Under the pieces are notes generated by a model. The model was not told where the DNA came from. It searched no databases and was given only the letters and a program-made list of their open reading frames with translations. Made by a program: the position numbers and the translations under genes. From contig CAYRDI010000039.1 of assembly GCA_964423095.1 (NCBI GenBank), forward strand, positions 1 to 20,081: a stretch of 20,081 nucleotides of DNA, read 5' to 3'. Source of the stretch: Micavibrio_A sp964423095. Its GTDB lineage: Bacteria > Pseudomonadota > Alphaproteobacteria > Micavibrionales > Micavibrionaceae. Each line of letters begins with the position of its first letter. Positions within the stretch are counted from its first letter, which is position 1. Positions 15,556 to 20,081 of the stretch are shown here, piece by piece.

Positions 15556-16086
15556 TTAATTTTCAAGTGCCGGAAATCGAACGAGTTCGCAAGGAGGATG
15601 TCTAAAAACGCGCATGGGAGTTGCCAAGCCCACCGCTAATGCAAAGACCCGCGAACATGAAATGCTTGCACAGATTTCTGCATCGTTTGTTCTTGAGCTC
15701 ACACCGAGTATGTTATTGTTTACTTCCTTAATCCTAACAAGCTGCCCCCAACCCGTATTAATATCAGGGCAATCTATGGGTGGCACCAGAACATAACTGT
15801 GTAAACGTGGTTTAAATCCCACAATCGGGGTATTTAAAAAAAGCACCAAATCACCACGCAATATTCCATCCTCTTTAAATGAAGAATCAGGAACTCTTCC
15901 AACCCAATCATATTTGGTGGGAACACCACCCGACATAACGGTATTTTTTAAAGAACGTCGCAAAGGAGGTGCCGAAAAATCAACATCGCAAGGCCCTCTG
16001 GGCGCAAGTTCTGTATAATAAACCCGCGGTGGACTTGGCAGTGACTTGTATATATCAACAATAGTCGACAATACTCTTTTGAACAT
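15556..16086 (-). CDS. Unrecognised protein with an S24/S26-like stretch
   Basis: A 176-residue protein (MFKRVLSTIV to FPALEN) that I do not recognise. The middle, WVGRVPDSSFKEDGILRGDLVLF (about 61-83), resembles the serine-box region of LexA-type S24 or S26 peptidases, where Ser68 or Ser69 would be the nucleophile. VRIKEV (118-123) could supply a lysine, but the match is weak. There is no signal peptide. The ATG follows the methyltransferase TAA directly, with GGAGG eight bases before it inside that gene, so it is translationally coupled. Base composition is clearly more AT-rich than both neighbours (hand counts of sample lines about 40-45% G+C against 53-62%), suggesting later arrival. Confidence 0.75.
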   Translation of the reverse strand: MFKRVLSTIVDIYKSLPSPPRVYYTELAPRGPCDVDFSAPPLRRSLKNTVMSGGVPTKYDWVGRVPDSSFKEDGILRGDLVLFLNTPIVGFKPRLHSYVLVPPIDCPDINTGWGQLVRIKEVNNNILGVSSRTNDAEICASISCSRVFALAVGLATPMRVFRHPPCELVRFPALEN

Positions 16087-16815
16087 TTAAACCGCCTCCG
16101 GTTCAACGGCTGTTTTTTTCACGCGGTAGCCGTCGGTGCGCACGGCGCGCGTTCCCGCATAGATTTGTTTGGAGGCTTCGACAAACACCAGCCCGCCCAT
16201 CGCCGGAAAAACCTTGTGCAGGACTTTCTCCCATAACCCCGCGGAACGGAGCAAGGTCTGCGATTTAAAGGGCGGGATAAACAGGCCATAATCGGTGGCT
16301 TCGGGGATAAACAGGTTTTCTTTTAAAAACTCTTCCACCTGCCCTGCCGAATATGGCGTGCCGCGCCCGAACGGCGTCCACACCGCGCGCGCCCAGAATC
16401 CCATACGGTTGGGAACAACCACCAAAATGCGCCCGTTGCTTTTGAGAACGCGCCAAAATTCTTCAAAAGCCGGTTTTAAAAAACCCGTGAATTCCAATGA
16501 ATGGATCAACAGAATGCGATCAACGGAATTGGTTTCAAACGGCAAATCAACTTCGTCCGTCAGACAGGTTAGATTGTCTTCATCGTCCGGCCAGTGATGA
16601 ACGCCAAGGCCGGAAAACATGATGCATAGAACACGTTCGGCCCCATCTTCTTTGAATCTCTTTAAATACGGTGCCGCATAACCCGCGCCGATTACACGCG
16701 CGCTACGAATATCATCCGGCCACATGGCGATAATCTTTTCACGGATCAAACGCCGTACAATACGCCCGCCGAGCGTTTTGTAAAAAGACCGGAGCTGATA
16801 AGCGGACGGGATCAC
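16087..16815 (-). CDS. SAM-dependent methyltransferase
   Basis: A 242-residue class I methyltransferase. Motif I is VIGAGYAAPY (41-50) and the later acidic loop is EVDLPFETNSVDRILLIHSLEF, followed by FWRVLKSNGRILVVVPNRMGFWAR. The substrate is unknown. I set the start at GTG 16815, because AAAGGG (16830-16825) lies nine bases before it and four bases separate it from the mutT stop. A TTG at 16833 gives a longer form that lacks a binding site. Alphaproteobacteria often carry this gene near mutT and gloB. It is followed without a gap by the AT-richer orphan gene. Confidence 0.88.
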   Translation of the reverse strand: MIPSAYQLRSFYKTLGGRIVRRLIREKIIAMWPDDIRSARVIGAGYAAPYLKRFKEDGAERVLCIMFSGLGVHHWPDDEDNLTCLTDEVDLPFETNSVDRILLIHSLEFTGFLKPAFEEFWRVLKSNGRILVVVPNRMGFWARAVWTPFGRGTPYSAGQVEEFLKENLFIPEATDYGLFIPPFKSQTLLRSAGLWEKVLHKVFPAMGGLVFVEASKQIYAGTRAVRTDGYRVKKTAVEPEAV

Positions 16816-16819
16816 AGGA

Positions 16820-17269
16820 TCAAACCCTTTCAAGCAATTGCGCGATTAACGGCACATCGGCGTCGGGCATCGGCAATTTATACAGATCGCGGATGGCCGA
16901 CCATTTCACCGCCTGGCCTTCACGCGGGGTCACAATCCCTTTCCACATCCGACAGACATAGAGCGGCATCACCAGATGGAAATCCGCATAGGAATGGGAC
17001 GCGAACGCAATGGGTGTAAAACAACATTCGCGCACCTCGATCCCCAACTCCTCTTCGATTTCACGGCAGAGGGCGAATTCGGGTGTTTCGCCCTCCTTCA
17101 CCTTACCGCCCGGAAACTCCCAAAGGCCCGCCATAGGTTTTCCTTCGGGGCGTTGTGCCACAAGCACACGCCCATCCTTGTCCATCAAGGCGGCGGCCGC
17201 CACCAACAATAAGGGAAGCCCCGGCGGAGTTTCCGACCGGGGCTTTTCCAGAGCTTCAAGACAGTTCAT
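16820..17269 (-). CDS. mutT: MutT-type Nudix hydrolase
   Basis: A 149-residue protein with a complete Nudix box, G55-x5-E61-x7-R69-E70-I71-x-E73-E74-x-G76-I77. It is preceded by VLVAQRPEGKPMAGLWEFPGG, as in 8-oxo-dGTP diphosphatases that clean the nucleotide pool. The cytoplasmic role is inferred from the family. The first roughly 18 residues are an extension before the fold. It begins two bases after the ppiC stop. In many alphaproteobacteria argJ lies between ppiC and mutT; here it does not. Confidence 0.93.
   Translation of the reverse strand: MNCLEALEKPRSETPPGLPLLLVAAAALMDKDGRVLVAQRPEGKPMAGLWEFPGGKVKEGETPEFALCREIEEELGIEVRECCFTPIAFASHSYADFHLVMPLYVCRMWKGIVTPREGQAVKWSAIRDLYKLPMPDADVPLIAQLLERV
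16825..16830 (-). promoter_or_regulatory. Ribosome binding site that sets the methyltransferase start
   Basis: AAAGGG on the minus strand lies nine bases before GTG 16815, inside the end of mutT. It favours this GTG over the upstream TTG at 16833. Confidence 0.55.
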
Positions 17270-17271
17270 TG

Positions 17272-18351
17272 CTACTCGGCCGCAGCGGGCTGCTGTTGCG
17301 GTGTTTCGCCGGCGGCAGGTGCTACTTCGTTCGTACCGCCCTTCAGAGCATCACCATTGATGTCATAGCGTTCGACGCTGGCCGTCTTTCTCCATTGATC
17401 GAGCATGCCTTCCAGTTTTTCACGGCGCATTTCCGTGAGCAACATCGGCTTGACTTCTTCAAAGGTCGGTTTGGCGCGTTCGCGTTTGTCCTGCACTTTG
17501 ATCACGTGCCAGCCGAATTGCGTTTCAACAGGTTCCTTGGAAATTTCGCCGGGCTTGATAGAAAATGCCGCTTCCGAAAAAGCCGGAACCATGTCGTTCT
17601 TGCTGAACCAACCCAGTTCGCCGCCCTTGTCCTTGTTACCCGGGTCGCTGGAAAATTCTGCCGCGAGTTTGGCAAAATCAGCACCGCCTTCGAGTTTTTT
17701 GATGATGTCTTCGGCTTTTGCCTTGTCATCGACCAGGATGTGCGATGCTTCGATTTCTTCCGTCGCAGGCTGTTTGCCAATAGCTTCGTCATATTTGGCT
17801 TTTAAGTCCGCATCCGAAATCTGTTTATCCAGTTCCTTTTGGATATACACACCACGGATGATCTGTTGCTTTGCAAGCGCAAGCTGGTTTGTAACTTCCG
17901 GATCGTTTTCCAGACCGGCCTTGTCGGCTTTGTTCTGCACCATCCGGGTATTGATGACCTGTTCCAGAGCCAGCGGATAAACCGTGGTCGGCGGCAATTG
18001 CTGAACATTCGCCGGCATCATTTTGATGTAACGGAAAACATCGACACGCGTAATGTCCTGACCATCCACCTTTGCGACGACCGGATTGCCAGGCTTGACG
18101 GGGATGCCATTGAAATCACCCGCGGCCTGTGCGGCCTTTGTTGTTTCATCGGCTTCTTCGGGCGTTGCGGCGGGTTCACCGGCATTGTTGGCCGCTGTAG
18201 CCTCCGATGATGCGGGAGCGGACGTTTGGGCAGCTTGTTCCGCCCCATCCTTTTTCATATTCTTGGAGAAAAAGTATCCCGTTCCGCCAAGAACGACCAG
18301 AAGGGCAACCACACCGATAGCGATGGGCAAATTGGACTTTGTTTCAGACAT
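17272..18351 (-). CDS. Periplasmic parvulin-type peptidyl-prolyl isomerase
   Basis: A 359-residue protein. Residues 9-27 form a signal anchor. An Ala/Glu-rich linker (about 36-80) follows, then a SurA-N-like helical region (about 95-190). The parvulin domain spans about 198-291, with EEIEASHILV, FAKLAAEFSSDP, GGELGWF, MVPAFSEAAF and FGWHVIKV, the PpiC hallmarks. It catalyses prolyl isomerisation and assists folding of exported proteins. The ATG at 18351, with AAGGA just upstream, is preferred to a 40-residue longer frame. It is divergent from secA, the usual alphaproteobacterial order. The C-terminus is Gln/Ala-rich. Confidence 0.93.
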   Translation of the reverse strand: MSETKSNLPIAIGVVALLVVLGGTGYFFSKNMKKDGAEQAAQTSAPASSEATAANNAGEPAATPEEADETTKAAQAAGDFNGIPVKPGNPVVAKVDGQDITRVDVFRYIKMMPANVQQLPPTTVYPLALEQVINTRMVQNKADKAGLENDPEVTNQLALAKQQIIRGVYIQKELDKQISDADLKAKYDEAIGKQPATEEIEASHILVDDKAKAEDIIKKLEGGADFAKLAAEFSSDPGNKDKGGELGWFSKNDMVPAFSEAAFSIKPGEISKEPVETQFGWHVIKVQDKRERAKPTFEEVKPMLLTEMRREKLEGMLDQWRKTASVERYDINGDALKGGTNEVAPAAGETPQQQPAAAE

Positions 18352-18440
18352 TTTCCTTGATCCTTTGTCAGGCTTTATTTCAGGACGCCCATTGTGCATA
18401 GCGCGGCCCAAAGGGCAACCGAAAAAACATAGGGCGCGGA

Positions 18441-18463
18441 TTGTGGCAAAGCTATGGCCACAA
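18441..18463. repeat. Inverted repeat TTGTGGC-N9-GCCACAA
   Basis: Perfect 7-bp arms at 18441-18447 and 18457-18463 are separated by nine bases, in the ppiC-secA gap about 90 bp before the ppiC start. Spacing and symmetry would suit a dimeric regulator or a hairpin. No T-run follows on either strand, so it is not a standard terminator. Confidence 0.4.
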
Positions 18464-18478
18464 CCCCGCACAAAGCGC

Positions 18479-18501
18479 GGGTATGAAAGGTTTTTATACC
18501 C
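18479..18501. repeat. Inverted repeat GGGTAT-N11-ATACCC
   Basis: Perfect 6-bp arms at 18479-18484 and 18496-18501 lie about ten bases before the predicted secA -35 box. It could be an operator site or chance. Confidence 0.3.
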
Positions 18502-18510
18502 CTTTAGAAA

Positions 18511-18539
18511 TTGACGCTGCGGGCTTTGCGGCTTATATC
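18511..18539 (+). promoter_or_regulatory. Predicted secA promoter
   Basis: TTGACG (18511-18516) is followed after exactly 17 bases by TATATC (18534-18539), a strong sigma-70-type pair (five of six and four of six). A start near 18546 would give a leader of about 57 bases before secA, which includes the 18567-18580 hairpin. Confidence 0.6.
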
Positions 18540-18566
18540 AGGGGGACTTATTAAAAACCCTCTCAT

Positions 18567-18589
18567 CCCGCCATGGCGGGCGTTTTATT
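18567..18589 (+). terminator. GC hairpin with T-run in the secA leader
   Basis: CCCGCCATGGCGGG (18567-18580) is a perfect 14-bp palindrome followed by CGTTTTATT. This has the shape of a short intrinsic terminator, with a 5-bp G+C stem and CATG loop. It lies downstream of the predicted secA promoter and only 22 bases before the chosen ATG. If the promoter is right it sits in the secA leader and may attenuate or protect the message. Confidence 0.45.
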
Positions 18590-18602
18590 GGAAATGATCG
18601 AC

Positions 18603-20081
18603 ATGTTGATGAATCTTGCCCTGAAACTCTTCGGCTCCTCCAACGAGCGGGCCTTAAAACGCCTTCAGGGAAGGATTGACCCGATCAACGCGCTGGAGAG
18701 CGATTTTGCCGCACTTAGCGATTCCGAACTGCAGGGGAAGACAGCAGAATTCCGTGCGCGCCTTGAAAAAGGTGAAACGCTGGACTCCCTTCTCCCCGAA
18801 GCCTTCGCGGCGGTGCGTGAAGCCTCCAGGCGCGTTCTGGGGATGCGGCCATTCGATGTGCAGTTGATCGGCGGACTGGTCCTGCACGAAGGCAAGATTG
18901 CCGAAATGCGGACGGGCGAAGGAAAAACCCTTGTTGCCACCATGCCTGTTTACTTAAACGCGTTAAGCGGAAAAGGCGTGCATGTCGTCACCGTCAACGA
19001 TTATCTGGCCAAACGAGACTCCGCATGGATGGGGCAGGTTTATAAATTCCTCGGCCTAACCGTCGGCGTCATCGTCGCCAATATGTCGGACATGGAAAAG
19101 AAAGACGCATACGCCGCTGACATCACCTATGGGACCAACAACGAATTCGGGTTCGATTACCTGCGCGACAATATGAAATTCAACCTGACCCAGATGGTCC
19201 AACGCCCCTTCAACTATGCCATCGTGGATGAGGTGGACTCCATCCTGATCGATGAAGCACGGACGCCGTTGATTATCTCCGGTCCGTCCGAAGGTTCCAC
19301 GGAAATGTACGTGAAGGTTGACCAGATTATCCCCCTGCTCGGCCCCGAACATTTCGAAAAAGACGAAAAGACCCGCGCGGTTTCCCTGACCGAAGAAGGA
19401 AACGAGCGCGTTGAAGAACTGCTTCAGGAAAAAGGCATCATGGAAAGCGGTAACCTATATGATGCCGCCAATATCGCGTTGGTTCACCACGTCAATCAGG
19501 CACTGCGTGCCCACAAATTGTTCGCCCGCGATACGGATTACATTGTCAAGGATGGCAAGGTCATCATCATCGATGAATTCACGGGCCGGATGATGGAAGG
19601 CCGCCGTTACTCCGAAGGTCTGCATCAAGCTCTGGAAGCAAAAGAAAAAGTCAAAATTCAGAACGAAAACCAGACTCTGGCCTCCATCACCTTCCAGAAT
19701 TATTTCCGGATGTATCCGAAGCTGGCCGGTATGACGGGCACCGCATTGACCGAAGCGCAGGAATTTGGTGAAATCTACAATCTCGGCGTGATCGACATTC
19801 CGACCAATCGGCCCGTGGCACGCGCCGATCATGACGACCAGATTTATAAATCCATTGCCGACAAATACGAAGCGATCGTCGATCTGATCAACGAATGCGC
19901 AGAACGCAAGCAGCCCGTCCTGGTTGGGACGGTATCCATTGAAAAATCGGAATTGCTATCCGAGCTTTTGAAAAAACGCAAAATCAAACACAACGTCCTG
20001 AACGCCCGCCACCACGAACAAGAAGCCTATATTGTGGCGCAGGCCGGACGCCCGGGCGGCGTGACCATCGCTACCAACATG
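18603..20081 (+). CDS. secA: Preprotein translocase ATPase SecA, N-terminal part
   Basis: An open frame of 493 codons running off the right edge; full SecA is about 900 residues. SecA drives preproteins through SecYEG. It begins MLMNLALKLFGSSNERALKR. Walker A is MRTGEGKT (102-109). ITYGTNNEFGFDYLRDNM and the DEAD-like VDEVDSILIDEARTPLIISG follow, then the preprotein-binding region, MTGTALTEAQEF, and the NBD2 start VGTVSIEKSELLS. The window ends at GGVTIATNM, just short of AGRGTDI. ATG 18603 has GGAAA eight bases before it; in-frame ATGs at 18594 and 18609 are alternatives. Confidence 0.97.
   Translation, partial: MLMNLALKLFGSSNERALKRLQGRIDPINALESDFAALSDSELQGKTAEFRARLEKGETLDSLLPEAFAAVREASRRVLGMRPFDVQLIGGLVLHEGKIAEMRTGEGKTLVATMPVYLNALSGKGVHVVTVNDYLAKRDSAWMGQVYKFLGLTVGVIVANMSDMEKKDAYAADITYGTNNEFGFDYLRDNMKFNLTQMVQRPFNYAIVDEVDSILIDEARTPLIISGPSEGSTEMYVKVDQIIPLLGPEHFEKDEKTRAVSLTEEGNERVEELLQEKGIMESGNLYDAANIALVHHVNQALRAHKLFARDTDYIVKDGKVIIIDEFTGRMMEGRRYSEGLHQALEAKEKVKIQNENQTLASITFQNYFRMYPKLAGMTGTALTEAQEFGEIYNLGVIDIPTNRPVARADHDDQIYKSIADKYEAIVDLINECAERKQPVLVGTVSIEKSELLSELLKKRKIKHNVLNARHHEQEAYIVAQAGRPGGVTIATNM

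Noticed and set aside
18483..18554. A 23-codon ORF (MKGFYTPLEIDAAGF...) upstream of secA, with a faint look of the SecM arrest peptide.
   Set aside because: The predicted secA promoter lies inside it, so the secA transcript would begin after its start. It has no Shine-Dalgarno, no signal peptide, and lacks the Trp and final Pro of the SecM arrest motif. It is also too short to span the ribosome tunnel.
1..20081. CRISPR arrays, insertion sequences, tRNA or rRNA genes, phage or defence genes.
   Set aside because: I found no direct-repeat arrays, transposase motifs, tRNA-like cloverleaf ends or nuclease/toxin signatures. The window is almost fully accounted for by core genes.

Overview
This window looks like the chromosome of an alphaproteobacterium of moderate G+C. 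It holds mostly housekeeping genes in an order familiar from Rhodospirillales-like genomes: a HIG1-type small membrane protein with etfBA; tlpA, lptM and lysA; a zinc-ribbon/DUF3426 gene divergent from ftsEX; YdcF, plsC, DUF2125; tyrA-hisC-chorismate mutase divergent from metA; and secA divergent from a parvulin, mutT and methyltransferase run. The exact lineage cannot be fixed by eye. A Micavibrio-like relative is possible but is only a guess.

Layout. 1-328: partial unrecognised gene (-). 545-2446: HIG1 protein, etfB (with a 10-N assembly gap) and etfA (+). 2452-4436: pentapeptide-repeat protein and TlpA-type thioredoxin (-). 4463-5896: LptM-like lipoprotein and lysA (+). 5890-6744: zinc-ribbon/DUF3426 membrane protein (-). 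6825-11427: one long run on + of a periplasmic TPR-like protein, ftsE, ftsX, YdcF, plsC and DUF2125, mostly with overlapping or nearly touching ends. 11327-14422: chorismate mutase, hisC and tyrA (-). 14502-15554: metA (+). 15556-18351: ppiC, mutT, methyltransferase and an unrecognised AT-richer gene (-). 18603 to the end: secA (+, partial).

How the genes work together. EtfAB carries electrons from flavin dehydrogenases to the respiratory chain. LysA makes lysine from diaminopimelate. Chorismate mutase, HisC and TyrA cover chorismate to tyrosine, and HisC also serves histidine. MetA activates homoserine for methionine. FtsEX is a divisome ABC complex that normally controls cell-wall hydrolases; here it is co-encoded with an exported TPR-like protein. 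PlsC makes phosphatidic acid. SecA, the periplasmic parvulin, TlpA and LptM serve export and envelope folding.

The window contains no CRISPR array, insertion sequence, rRNA, tRNA or recognisable defence system. The observations most worth following are: the absence of argH and argJ from the slots where alphaproteobacteria usually carry them; the exported TPR-like protein translated just ahead of ftsE; a 101-bp tail-to-tail overlap of DUF2125 and tyrA; an AT-richer orphan gene coupled to the methyltransferase; and a GC hairpin in the predicted secA leader.
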